Program-made: the position numbers and the translations under genes
Shown: positions 39,729 to 51,600 of the stretch, piece by piece
Layout: the number at the start of each line of letters is the position of its first letter
Position numbering within the stretch: position 1 is the stretch's first letter
Notes under the pieces: generated by a model
Database searches by the model: none
What the model saw: the letters and a program-made list of their open reading frames with translations, nothing else
What the model was told of the DNA's origin: nothing
Source: Diplonema japonicum
Lineage: Eukaryota > Euglenozoa > Diplonemea > Diplonemida > Diplonemidae
Direction: 5' to 3'
Length of the DNA: 64,000 nt
Assembly: GCA_964019335.1 (NCBI GenBank)
Contig: OZ025743.1
Location: 186,001-250,000 of the forward strand

Positions 39729-41486
39729 TCACGACCAGCTAGCGCATTTCGGGTCGGGCGGGCTTGCCCTCGTCAGCTCTTCAGGGCAGAATTCATCAAG
39801 AGAAGGACACAAGGTGTCGGCGTAGTCAAGACAAGCCTCTCTTCTAAACAAAACAGCAAGGGATGAACAGGTGGGCCGCGAAGTAGGTGTGAAACACAGC
39901 ATCCTGTTGACTATATCCCGAAGGCTGGAAGGAATGGGCAACGACGCGGGCAGACAAGGTCGGGCCCGCCCGGTCATGATCCCCCACGAGACCTCCGCTG
40001 TCGTGGCCCCTTCAAACGGCAGGTAAGTAGTAATCATCTCCAAAACACAAATACCAAAAGAGTAAACATCCGCAGCAGGTGTATAAGCCTCCTCCGCCCA
40101 TATCTCAGGTGCAATAAACGAAAACGTCCCTGGTATTTTCGCCAGGTCCTCATCACCGTCGTTCCGGGCCCCGGTTACAGGATCCCTACGAGGTGCACCG
40201 GTTACCACAGAGGATCCTACACAGCTTAGACCGAAGTCTGCGATTTTTAACACACCGCCTTGGCTTACAAATATGTTGGAGGGTTTTAGATCTCTGTGGT
40301 GGATGCCTTTTAGATGAAGGTATGCCATTCCCCGGCATATCTGTGTGCACCAATCGAGTTTTGAGGTCCATTCTACAGGTTTTCTTTCGTAGCTGCGGAT
40401 GATGTCGCGGAGGTTTGCCGGGTCGCAGAGTTCGGTGACGAGCATAAGATTTTTTTGTTCGAAAGAAGCGCCGATTAACAGGAGGATGTTTGGGTGGCGC
40501 AGTTTTGTCATGACGTTGAGCTCCTCCATGAACTCTTGTTCCTCCTCGGCGGAGCCCTTCTCGGTCTTTTTTTGAATTTTTACCGCAACGTCGGTCGCGC
40601 CAGCGTAGCATCCCGCGTAGACGTTTGAAAACGCACCTTGCCCGATTTCTTTCGACCAGAACACCTCAAGGTCTTCGTGATTCACCTCAAAGTTCGCGAT
40701 AAGATGTCTCCCAACACCAGTAATCCTCGGGCTTTTAGGTGTACACGCAATATCAGCTGACGAACCTTCCGTAGCCGCCCAATCTTCATCGGAGCTATCT
40801 AAAATATTACCGTCGTCCGAATGCATGTTGAAGGTGACACGAACTTTTGTCTGATTCCTTGCAGCTTCCCTGATATCTGCTACGGTTTTTACAGCTTCGG
40901 TGTTAATGTGTGTTATGACCTTTCCAAGGTACTCCGCCAGCCCTGCATCTGCCGCGGGGGAGTTCTGTGACACGTCCATTAATTTTAAAGAACGCAGCGC
41001 GCATGTTATGCCCAGGTTGGTGTTTGCAGGCTTAATTATGGTGACTTTTATGGGTTCTGTCACGAATGAGGCGAATTTTGCCGCGAGTTTTTTCTGGCTG
41101 TGGTGTGGTAGTGCTGTGAATTGTTTGAAGACAGCTTGTTCCTCTTTTGTCATTGTTTTGGTGGGTTTGATAGGAAGTGCTGCAAGAGGAGGGGGTCTTG
41201 TTCTAGTGGGTGTTTTTCTGTTCTCGCTGTGGTAGGTGTTGTAGATTCCGTCCAGCGTGCTTACTGAGCTGCTGAGCTTTCTTAATGGCCTGGCGGGGCT
41301 TTTCCTCGTGGTGCTCCTCGAGCTCACCGAGCTGCTGCTGTTGCTTCGCTTGAAGGTCCGCGAGCCCCCTCCCGCGCTCATTAGCGACGACGATCTCGTG
41401 AATTTCGGGCTGAAACCCGATGACGTTGGTGGTTTCCTCGGGCTTCCCCTGGGACTCCCTCTGGGGCTCGATTTTGGGCTTTGCAT
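39729..41486 (-). CDS. PDZ-domain protein kinase (TKL-like)
   Basis: ATG 41486 to stop 39729 encodes 585 aa. Residues 1-110 are Ser/Arg/Pro-rich with SPRGSPR and KSPARP repeats, probably disordered and phosphorylated. Residues about 147-220 form a PDZ-like domain (NLGITCALRSLKLMDVS, then SPAADAGL and GKVITHIN). The kinase domain spans about 278-555: a Gly loop IGQGAFSNVYAG, AVKIQKK with Lys303, HRDLKPSN at 397-404, DFG at 417-419 and a FIAPEIW motif in the P+1 region. All catalytic residues are present. Strand and loop features (LLLIGASFEQKNLMLVTE) point to the TKL group. There is no membrane segment. It is probably a cytosolic signalling kinase. Confidence 0.9.
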   Translation of the reverse strand: MQSPKSSPRGSPRGSPRKPPTSSGFSPKFTRSSSLMSAGGGSRTFKRSNSSSSVSSRSTTRKSPARPLRKLSSSVSTLDGIYNTYHSENRKTPTRTRPPPLAALPIKPTKTMTKEEQAVFKQFTALPHHSQKKLAAKFASFVTEPIKVTIIKPANTNLGITCALRSLKLMDVSQNSPAADAGLAEYLGKVITHINTEAVKTVADIREAARNQTKVRVTFNMHSDDGNILDSSDEDWAATEGSSADIACTPKSPRITGVGRHLIANFEVNHEDLEVFWSKEIGQGAFSNVYAGCYAGATDVAVKIQKKTEKGSAEEEQEFMEELNVMTKLRHPNILLLIGASFEQKNLMLVTELCDPANLRDIIRSYERKPVEWTSKLDWCTQICRGMAYLHLKGIHHRDLKPSNIFVSQGGVLKIADFGLSCVGSSVVTGAPRRDPVTGARNDGDEDLAKIPGTFSFIAPEIWAEEAYTPAADVYSFGICVLEMITTYLPFEGATTAEVSWGIMTGRARPCLPASLPIPSSLRDIVNRMLCFTPTSRPTCSSLAVLFRREACLDYADTLCPSLDEFCPEELTRASPPDPKCASWS

Positions 41487-42270
41487 TTTTTTTTTTTTTT
41501 TTTCTTTTTTTTTTTTTTTTCCCCCAACCCCTTCCTGTATATGTGTGCGTGTGGGTGTTTGTGTGGAGGGAGTTGTTATAACATAATATAATGTAAATCA
41601 CCGTGTAAAAGAGAGATTGTTGTTTTTTTTTTTTTTTTTTTTTTTCTTTTTTTTTTTTTTCCCCCTTCATTTGTAATGGGAAGGGGGCTGTTGGGGTTGG
41701 GATTACTCGTTGTTTGTTGTTATATTTTTTCTCGTTAATGGGGGAGGGGGATCAAAGGAAAAGGAAGAGAAAACAGAAAACTGTTTAAGGGGGGGGGGGG
41801 GGGACGGGAAAACACTTTTCTTTTTTTTTTATCTCGTGTTATTTTCATTTCTAATTTTTTTTTCTTTTTCAAAATAAAAAAGTTTACAAAAAGGGTTTAG
41901 ATTAGTCCCTCTTTTTTTTTTGTGTTTTGATATTCAAAAGCACCACACACTATTGCAAAAGAAAAAAAAGGAAAATTGGGGAAAATAAAGAGCAACGTGG
42001 TCATCGCTTAATACGAGCCAGCGGTAGGGATGGTTTATAATTAAAAAAAAAAAAAAAAACCTAGAGAACAAAAAAAAAAGATGTCTTTAAAGGGAACCTG
42101 CAGTATGTGACAGGATCGCCTAAAAAAAAGGGAGGGGGAAAAAAAAACGTTTGCCCACCCGAGAAAAAAAACTTTTTTTTTTTTAAAAAAAAAACTGAAA
42201 GTGTAATAAATATCAAAATTGAACCTCCTCATCTTTTTCTTTTATTATTTCTTCTTTCTTTTTTTTTTTT
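41487..42270. other. Spacer between the NRPS and PDZ-kinase genes
   Basis: About 780 bp of A, T and G runs with a type B repeat at 42083-42121. No coding region is seen. It is the only intergenic region in view next to the NRPS, on its 3' side. Confidence 0.5.
42083..42121 (+). repeat. Dispersed repeat type B, copy 2
   Basis: TTTAAAGGGAACCTGCAGTA followed by TGTGACAGGATCGCC. It matches the copy at 6424-6462 block by block with several substitutions, in the same orientation and also preceded by an A run. Confidence 0.6.
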
Positions 42271-42660
42271 TTAAAACACAGGCACACACGGCGCCGCCAG
42301 AGGGTAAGGCATATAACTAACCAAATCTGTGAAATCTTCCTTTCCCCTCTCCCTCTCGACACCTTTTTCTCCCAATACCAAAACAGCACCACCACAAGTC
42401 AAAGCATTGGCATAAACACGAGCCTTACCAATATCCTCTTGCAACGCATGTATATGCACCACCCTTGCATCCACAGGCCCCGAAATGTGCGTCGCTGTGG
42501 GCCGGTTCTCAAGGACAAGAGAAGAATTATCTGTCGGGATAATATGTGCTACGGTAGGAGTAGGTATGGAGTCGGTGAGAATGGCCAGCTCTATGGATTG
42601 TGTTGATGCTGTTGTTGTTGTGGTGGTGGCTTGTTGCTCCCGTTGCTTGCTGTCAATCAA
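42271..42660 (-). other. NRPS C-terminal tail without release domain
   Basis: About 130 residues follow T7. They begin with a Thr run (TTTTTTAS) and continue as Ile/Thr/Val/Pro-rich sequence ending in YPLAAPCVPVF. No GxSxG thioesterase motif, no GxxGxxG reductase motif and no terminal C domain is present. Confidence 0.7.
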
Positions 42661-45600
42661 GTTCGCCAGCGCCTCCACGGTCGAATATTCGAACAGATTT
42701 TGCAGAGTCAAAACCCCCGTTTTGAACCCGAACGATTTCTTCAAACCGCTCACCACCGCCACCGCGCTCAGCGACGACCCACCGATTTCGAAGAAATCCG
42801 TTGTTTTCCCCACAGACACCCCACCTGCCCCTATCTGCATCTTGTCCTTCCAAATTTTCTCGATTATCCTTTCCGTTTCTGTAGTTAACTGAACACAGTC
42901 ACCACGTGCTTCAAAATCAGGTGACGGTAGTTTTTTCCTGTCTAGCTTACCCGATACTGTCAGTGGGAAGCTGTCCAAGAACACCCATGCAAGGGGGATC
43001 ATGTAAGCAGGCAGTTTTGAACGAAGGGTCGTGAGAAGGACTGCCTCCGACACCGGAGGCACAACATAGCCCACCAACCTCTTGTCGGAAACCATGACAA
43101 GCGTGTCCTTCACAGAGGGTATCTCCCTCAGAACTGACTCTATCTCGCCCAGTTCTATCCTTAGACCCCGGATCTTCACCTGGTGGTCGATCCTTCCCAG
43201 GAACAGAACATTCCCACTACGTGTGTACCTCCCTAGATCGCCAGATTTGTACATTTTTTTCCCGGTGTGAAATGGGTCGGGTATGAACCTTTCAGCAGTT
43301 TGTCCAGGTAGGTTAACATAGCCCTTTGCCACGCCCACTCCGCTGAAATATATCTCCCCGATGACACCAGGGGGTACCGGGTTCAGGCTTCTGTCGAGTA
43401 TGTACGTTCTATAATTCCCCAGCGAGAAACCGATGGGCACTTGATGCGACTCCCTTCCGTTGCACAAATGGATGTTCGTGGTGACGGAGACCTCGGTTGG
43501 CCCGTATGAGTTGTAAAAACGCCTCCAAGGTGTGAACCATTCCAGCATAACCTCCACGGGCAGTGCTTCTCCCATGAGGATCATGGTGGTCACGTCTCGA
43601 AGTGTCATTTCAGTGGGTAAAACAGAGAGAACGCTGGGAGACAGTGTCACTGTGTTGATCTTGTTGTCGTTGAGGTACTGAACAAGATCGTCGCCAAGAG
43701 GTTGTTGTGATGTGTCTCCCATGTACAGAGCACCGCCCACGACAAGCGCCATGAAGATCTCGGAGAACGACGAGTCGAATGTCAGGGAGGCGAACTCCAT
43801 CACACGTTCAGTGTGGTCGAACTGGTACACATCCTTCTCCGCGAAGATCATGTTTGTGATCCCCGCATGGTGGATCTGCACGCCCTTCGGTTTACCGGTC
43901 GAACCAGATGTGTATAGTATGTAAGCAAGGTCGTCCCCTGACCCTTCCGCGGGGCACGGTTGTGGTTTGTTCCTTCCCATTTCTCTCACATCGGTCAGGT
44001 TTGTTGATGGCATTCCGTCGGGTGCAGCGATGTTGTTCTCCGTCAGCAGGATTTCCATGTCGCAATCGTCCATGATGTACCTCAGCCTGTCAGCGGGAAG
44101 CGCGGGGGAAAGAGGGATGTACACCATACCGGCCGTCCACACGGCAAGCATCGCGGTGATGCCGTGGTGTGTTCTGTTCGTCAGAACACCGATCTTCGAC
44201 TTCTCCGGAAGGTTCAAGGATCGGATCCCCGATGCAAGCTGCATTACGACATCGTACAGCCCAGCGTATGTAAACGTCTCTTCCCCGTTGACAATCGCTG
44301 TGCTGTCAGGGTATTGCGATGCCGTTTCAAAGACAAGATGGTGAAGCCGTTTCGTGCTGCACGGCCAGTCCTTCCCCGTGTCGTTCCATTCCACGATTGC
44401 TCGGTGAGATTCCTCTGGGGAGGCCATAGGGACATTCTGCACGGGTTCTGCGGGGGATGCGAACAGCACGTCGCTCAGTCTTCTGTACCCCGCGGCCATC
44501 TGCACAATGGTCTCCCTCTCGAACAGATCGGTGTTGTACTCAAACCCGAATTTCACGCAGCTTCCAGAGTCCGTTGCCGTTACGTTCAAATCGAACTTAG
44601 ATCCTTCGGGTGCGATGTCAAGCGGCTTCAATGTAACACCACCCTTGTGCATCTCACTGCACACATCAGATGCAACATCGAACATGAGCTGGAACAATGG
44701 GTTCTTCGAAGGGTCACGTTCAAGCTGCAGTGCGTCGAGGACCGACTCCAACGGGACGTCTTGGTTGGCCTGCGCGTCGTGCATTGCGGTGCTCACCTTG
44801 TTGACGATGGCTGTGAAGTCCGTCGCGCTGCCCGACATGTCCAAGCGGACGGCAACGGAGTTCACGAAGAACCCAACCATCTTCTGCGTTGCCGTCTTGC
44901 CTCTGTTCGCAATCGGAACCCCTACCACAATGTCGTCCTGCCCCGTGTACTTCCCCACCAGCACGGCGAACACAGACATCAGCATCGTGAACATCGTCAC
45001 ACGGTGTGTCTTCCCGTATTCTCTGATACGATCCAACACAACACCATCGATGGTGATTGTCTCCGTTGCACCGTTGAAGGTCTGCATGGTGGGCCGCGGG
45101 TGGTCCAACGGGAGCTCAACAACCGGCGCGTCACAAAGTGTATCCTTCCAGTACTGAAGCTGCGCATTAAGCACTGCTGGAAGCGTCTCTCGCTGCCATG
45201 CTGCGTAGTCGACGTACTGCAGAGGGAGGTCGGGCAGCATGTGAGGCTGGTCGACAACAAGCGAGTGGTACACAGTGGTCAGCTCCTCCAGCAGGATACC
45301 CACAGACCACCCATCTGATATGATGTGGTGCATTGTCAGAATAAACACGTGGCGTGTGGCGTCGAGCACAGCAAGCTTCGCGGTGAACAACGGGCCCTCT
45401 GAAAGGACAAACTGCATCCCAGCTGCCTTCTCCGCCATCTCTACTGCAGCGTCCATTCCCGACACCTTAACCACTTCTAGCTGCATGGTGTCGTTCATCT
45501 CTTCGATCGTCTGGTAAGGGAACCCGGCTTCTGTCGTTCTGAACACTGCGCGCATGCCTTCGTGGCGTTCCACCATAATACGGAACGCGGCTTTGAAGAC

Positions 45601-48600
45601 GTTGGGGTCTATCATTCCGTGAACCTCCATCGCGCACGGGATGTTGTAAGCACAGCAACCTGTAGAGTCCATCTGGTCCAGCACCCACAGGCGCTGTTGT
45701 GCAAATGAGACAGGTAGCTCCCTGCCACGCGCTGCTCTGTCGAGCTTGGTGATGTCAGGCACGACATTGTGCAGCCTGTCCTGGGCAACGACTTCGGCCA
45801 GGCCTCTGATGGTCGGGTTGTCGAATAAGTCCTTCAGCTTGATCTCTTTTCCAAACACGTCGGACAGCTCTGCCACCAGCTTCACTGCTAGTAGCGAGTG
45901 GCCTCCCAAGTCGAAGAAGTTCCCTGTAGCACTCACAGATTCCCTCCCGAGGATCGCTGTCCACACCGTGTGCACGGCTGCTTCGGTCTCGCCCTCAAGC
46001 TCCACACATTGTTCTTCTTCATACATCGGAACAGGGAGCCTCTTCCTGTCTACCTTTCCACCAGTGTATGGGAACCCTTCCATCACAACATACGCCGAGG
46101 GAACCATGTACCCTGGCAACGATGCTGCTAAACACTCCTCCACAACCTCGAGGTTTGCCTCGCCTAAGATATACGCCACGATGCGCTTGTCACCAGGGTT
46201 GTCCTCCCTTGCCATGCAGATGGTCTCCTTCACGTTTTCGCATGAGCGGATCAAGGCCTCGATCTCCCCGAGCTCGATCCTGAAGCCTCTGATCTTCACC
46301 TGGTGGTCGATCCTTCCGAGGTACTCGATAGTTCCTGTCTCACCCTGCCTCACCAAGTCCCCTGTCCTGTAGATCCTGTTCGAGGGGTCTAAGTCCTCAG
46401 AGGGGGACAGGAAGGGATTCGGGATGAACTTCTCCTTCGTGAGGTCGTCCCGGAAGAGGTAGCCAGTTGCAAGCTGCGCTCCCCCGACACACAGCTCCCC
46501 CGCCACCCCTTGCGGGACCAGCTGCATCTCCGACGACACCACGTAGCAGGTCACGTTCGAGCGAGGGACCCCAATCGGGGTGCTCGTCGCTCCCGCCGCG
46601 AGCTCCCAGGTCGTTGCGATCACGGTGTTCTCGCTGGGACCGTACGCATTCACCAGGCGTCGTCTCCTCCCCGCCTCCGCGTTCCGTCCCCACTTCTCCA
46701 CCGTTCCCACAGAGCAAGCCTCCCCACCGGTCACAATCGTCTCCAGCTCCCCAAGACCTTCCGCAGGAAGAACTGCCAGAAGAGACGGTGGGAAGAGGAG
46801 AACGTTCACCCGCTCCCGACGGAGGAGCCTCTCCAACTCCACCCCGAGAAGCTCCTCCTTCTTCCCCATGCACAGGGTCGCCCCGCTCGTCAGCGTCGTG
46901 AACACCTCCCACACAGACGCATCGAAGCAGTAGGTGCTGAACTGCAGCATCCTCATCCCCTCCCTCGTCACCTCGTTCTCCTTGTTGTCCACCACCAGTG
47001 AAAGGAGACCTCTGTTCGTGAGAACAACACCCTTCGGCTTCCCTGTCGACCCAGAGGTGTAGATCACGTAGGCGGGGTCGGCCAGCTGAGTGGCAACGTG
47101 CGGGAAGTCGTGTTTATCGCTATGCTCCAAGGTATCCACATGAACAGCGTGGGCGGAGGGCGGGAGGGCGATCAGGTTGCTGAGATCGGATGTTGTCAGC
47201 AAATGCGTTGCTTTCGAATCAGCCAGCATGTAGTCGAGCCTGTCCTTCGGGTATGTCGGATCAAGGGGGAGGTAGGCAGCACCCAACTTCAGGGCAGCTA
47301 AGATCGAGGTGATCATGTACGGGCCTCTGTGAAGCGAGAGACCAACAACAGAACCTCTGCACACACCGTGCGTGTGGTAAAGAGTGGCAGCAAGACGCTG
47401 CGCCTCGGCGTGCACGCTGGCGTAGGTGAGGTGCGTGTCGTAAAAAGACACGGCAAGGCAGTCTGCGTATTCATCAGCAACGCGAAGGAGGTGCTCGTTG
47501 ACGCTGCTGACTTGCGGCAAAGACACGGCGGTCCTGTTCAGCTCCACTGCGAGGTGGTGGGCCTCGCTGTTGGTCAACATCATGAGATCCGCAATGAGAG
47601 CATCAGGGTTGCCTGCCACAGACTCCATGAGTGTTGCGTAGTGTTGCAGCATTCTCTGCATGGTGCTGGCGTCCCACAGGTCCGTGTTGTACTCCAAATT
47701 CAAGTACAGCCCGTCTGCAGCGTCGTTGGTGGAGAACTCAATGTCGAACTTCGCAACATGGGACTCCATCTCCAAAGGTGCTACTTCCAATCCGCCTCGC
47801 GGTTGCACCTCGCTGCTCACTGAGTCGTTCTGAAGGAACACGATCTGGTACAGTGGGTTCCTACTGAGGTCCCTCTCGGGGCGTAGGTCTTCAACGATAC
47901 TTTCGAACGGCATTTCTTGATGGGCAAAGGCCTCTAAGCAAACAGCGCGCACCTTATCCAGAAGGGACTTGAAAGTGTCCTTCTTGGGGTCGAAACCTGT
48001 GCGGAGTACAAGCGTATTGACAAAGAAGCCGATCAGATCCTGTGTCTCTGGCTGGTCGCGCCCCGCCACCGGCGAGCCTACCACAACGTCGTCCTGCCCG
48101 CTGTATTTGTAGAGCAGCACTTTAAACACTGCCAGCAGCGTCATAAAGGAAGTGCATCCAGCTGCCTTTCCAATGCTGTGCACCGCTGCAGATATCTCGC
48201 TGTCGATCCGGAGTCCTTCTGCTGCGCCGTTGAAGGTCTGCACCATGGGTCTGGACCTGTCGGTGGTGATCTCCATGGTGGGAAGACCTGACAAAGCGTT
48301 GCGCCAGTACCCAAGGAGGGTGTCCTTTACACGCGGGTCCTGCAGCCAGTTGCGCTGCCACACCGCGTAATCATGGTACTGCACCGCAAGGGGTGGGAGG
48401 GTCTCACATGCCGTCTCGTCGGTTGCACAGTTGTAAAGCGTGAAGATGTCGTTCATGAGCACAGACAACGACCACCCGTCGCACACGATGTGGTGGATGC
48501 ATATCAACAGCACGTAGTCCTCCTCGCTCGTTTGGATCAGGCTGACCCGTAGAAGTGGTCCGGTCGCCAAGTTGAATGGTGTACCAACCTCTTTTTGGAC

Positions 48601-51600
48601 CAAAGCCAACACCTGTGGCTCCACCGGAAGTGACTCTCTAAGGTCGAAGCGGTTGACAGCGAACGAGATCTCATCGGCAGGCTGCACCCTCTGCACACCG
48701 TTTTCGATTACCGTTCGCAGCACAGCGTGCCTCCTGACAAGAAGATCAAAGGCACCACACAGTACATCAGGCTGCTTCAACCCCTTCACCTTGACAGCAA
48801 TCGGCATGTTGTACGCAACGCTGTCCGGGTCCATGAAGGTGAGGATGTACAGACGGTGCTGAGCGTGTGACAGAGGGTACTCCGTTTGCTGCGGCTGGGC
48901 GGTGATGGGTGGGATCTCGAGTTCGTTGGATGAACCAAGTATCTCGGCCAACTGCTTCACGGACGGTGCCTCAAACAAGTTCTTCAGGCTGAGCTGCAGA
49001 CCGAGCTCCTTCTGCACCGCGGCGATCAGTCTGATGGCAAGCAGCGAATGGCCGCCGATGTCGAAGAACGACACGCCGCACCCCACTGCCTCCACACCAA
49101 GCATCCTGCAGAACAACGCGTGCAGCTTCTCCTCAACAGGTGTTGCTGGGGCATCGCTTGCATCGCCAGTCCCCAGTCCGCCCCATGTCGGCTCGGGAAG
49201 CTTCTTCCTGTCTATCTTCCCGCTTACGAGCATCGGGAACCTTTCCAACACCACGACTGTGTTCGGCACCATGTACCCAGGGAGCTTCTCTCGCACCCCG
49301 GACACAACTTCCGACTGGTCGACGACGTTGCCCTCATTTTGCACGACGTACGCTACTATCCTCTTCTCGCCTTTGCTGTCCTGCTTCACCACCACGCAAG
49401 CTTCGCGTACAGAGGTCGTGCTGCTTCGCACGGCGTTCTCGATCTCCCCAAGCTCAATGCGCAGCCCTCTGATCTTCACCTGGAAGTCTATCCTGCCCAC
49501 GTACTCCACAGCACCGTTGGAAAGGTGCCTGCAAAGATCGCCTGTGCGGTAGAGCCTTGTCCCGTTGACAGTCGGGAATGTTGTGTGTGTCTGCTTGGGT
49601 TTGTTGAGGTACCCTCTGCCAAGCTGCACACCGGCAATGCACAGTTCGCCGAATGCGCCAATAGGAGCGGGGTTGAGGTACTGGTCAAGTATGAACGCCT
49701 GCGTGTTCGCAACAACCCACCCGATCGGGACCGTTCCCTTCATGTTCTTGTGGCACTTGAACCAAAGCACCTCGATGGAAGTCTCCGTAGGGCCGTACAG
49801 GTCGTATAGCAGGCAGTTCCTGAACCTCTCGTGGAAGTCGTTCGACATCTTAACTGTCAGAGCTTCGCCTGATGCCCAGGACAGCCTCACACTGTCGAGT
49901 TTAGGCGCCCACTCCTCTCCCACTACTGAGCAGAACACATCGAGCATGGAAGGGACGAAGTGCAGCACTGTTACCTTGAACCTGCCCACAAACTCTGCAA
50001 TGTACTGCGGGTCAGAGTGGCCTCCTGGCTTGGTATACGCCAGCTCTGCGCCGTCCTTCAGCGGCCAGAAGGTCTCTGCGACAGACACGTCAAAGACGTA
50101 GGGTGTCTTCTGCATCACAACGTCGCCTGCTTTGAGTGGGTGACGTGCTGCCAACCACTTGATCCTGTTCACCGTCCCAGAGTGCTGCAACATCACCCCC
50201 TTCGGGAGCCCCGTCGACCCCGAGGTGTAGATGATGTAGGCGAGGTTCTGCGCCGTTACGTATGACACTGGTCGCTCATCGGGCATGCTAGCTACCTCTT
50301 CCCATTCAGCATCGACGGCCAGCACAGTCACGTACTGTCCCATAGAAGGCAGGTTTGCAGCCACGGCCCCTTGCGTCAAAACAACAGGCGGTTTGCAGTC
50401 GTTGACAATGTACTCAGTTCGCTGCGACGGGTTCGAAGGGTCGACGGGCACGTAGCACCCGCCTGCTTTCAGCACCGCCAGTTGCGCTACCAACATCTCC
50501 ACAGACCTCTCGAAGATGATGACCACGGCTGTCTCAGGACCGATACCCTGTGTGTGCAACCAGTTAGCCAGCTGATTAGCCTTGTTGTCCATTTCCCTGT
50601 AAGTCAGGGGTTCTGTCATGCCCTCCACGATGACACATGGCGCATCAGGTTCGCAGTCGACACGGTGCTCGAACATCCCGTGCAAGGTGGTGCCCTCGCC
50701 GTCGGAGTATTCTTCGTGAGTGTCATTCCACTCGACTTGTGCCACGTGGCGGTCTGTGTGTGTGCTCATCTCATATGAGTAGATGCACTTCACTGGGTCA
50801 TCCGACACCTCACGCAGCACTGACATGTAGGAGTTCAAGAACTTCTCTGCAGTGCTCCTCAGGAACAGGTCTGTGTTGTACTCCAGCACCAGCTGCAGCC
50901 CGCCGGAAGCCATCTCCTGTGCGAAGAGCGTCAGCTCGAACTTTGTTGTAGTCGTTGTCCTCTGTATGGGTGTTGGACCTCCCTCGCTGATGCCCTTGGC
51001 TTCCGCATCTTGCAGTACGAACATAACTTGGAAGAGAGGGTTCCTGCTCATGTCCCTTTCAGGCTGCACTGCCTCGACTACCCTCTCGAAGGGCACGTCT
51101 TGCTCGTTCAGGGCACCTATCACAGTGTTGCGCAGCGATGCGAGGTACGACAAAAACGTGGGGTTGCCCCCTGTTCGCTGTCTGATGACAAGCGTGTTGA
51201 TGAAGAAACCGATGAGGTTCTCTGTTGCAGCACTGCCACGACCTGCCACAGGCGTGCCCACCGAGACGTCGTCTTGGTTGGAGTACCTGCAGAGCACAAC
51301 GTTCCACGCTGCTAGCAGCACCATGAAGAGCGTAGCATCGTGGGTGCTGGACAGCCGCTTCAGACCATCAGCCACGTTGGGTGCAATGCCGGCCTTGACT
51401 GCCGACCCATTATAGGTCTGCAGCAGAGGTCTCTTGTGGTCTAAAGGCAGGACTAAAGGCGGTGCGCCTTCCAAGTGGGTTCTCCAATATTGCAGTTTGC
51501 GGTGCAGAACGTCTCCCTGGAGCCACCCGCGCTGCCAAACGGAGTAGTCGGCGTACTGTACAGGGAGAACCGGAAGCTGCAGGTCTTCGCCAGTGTATAA

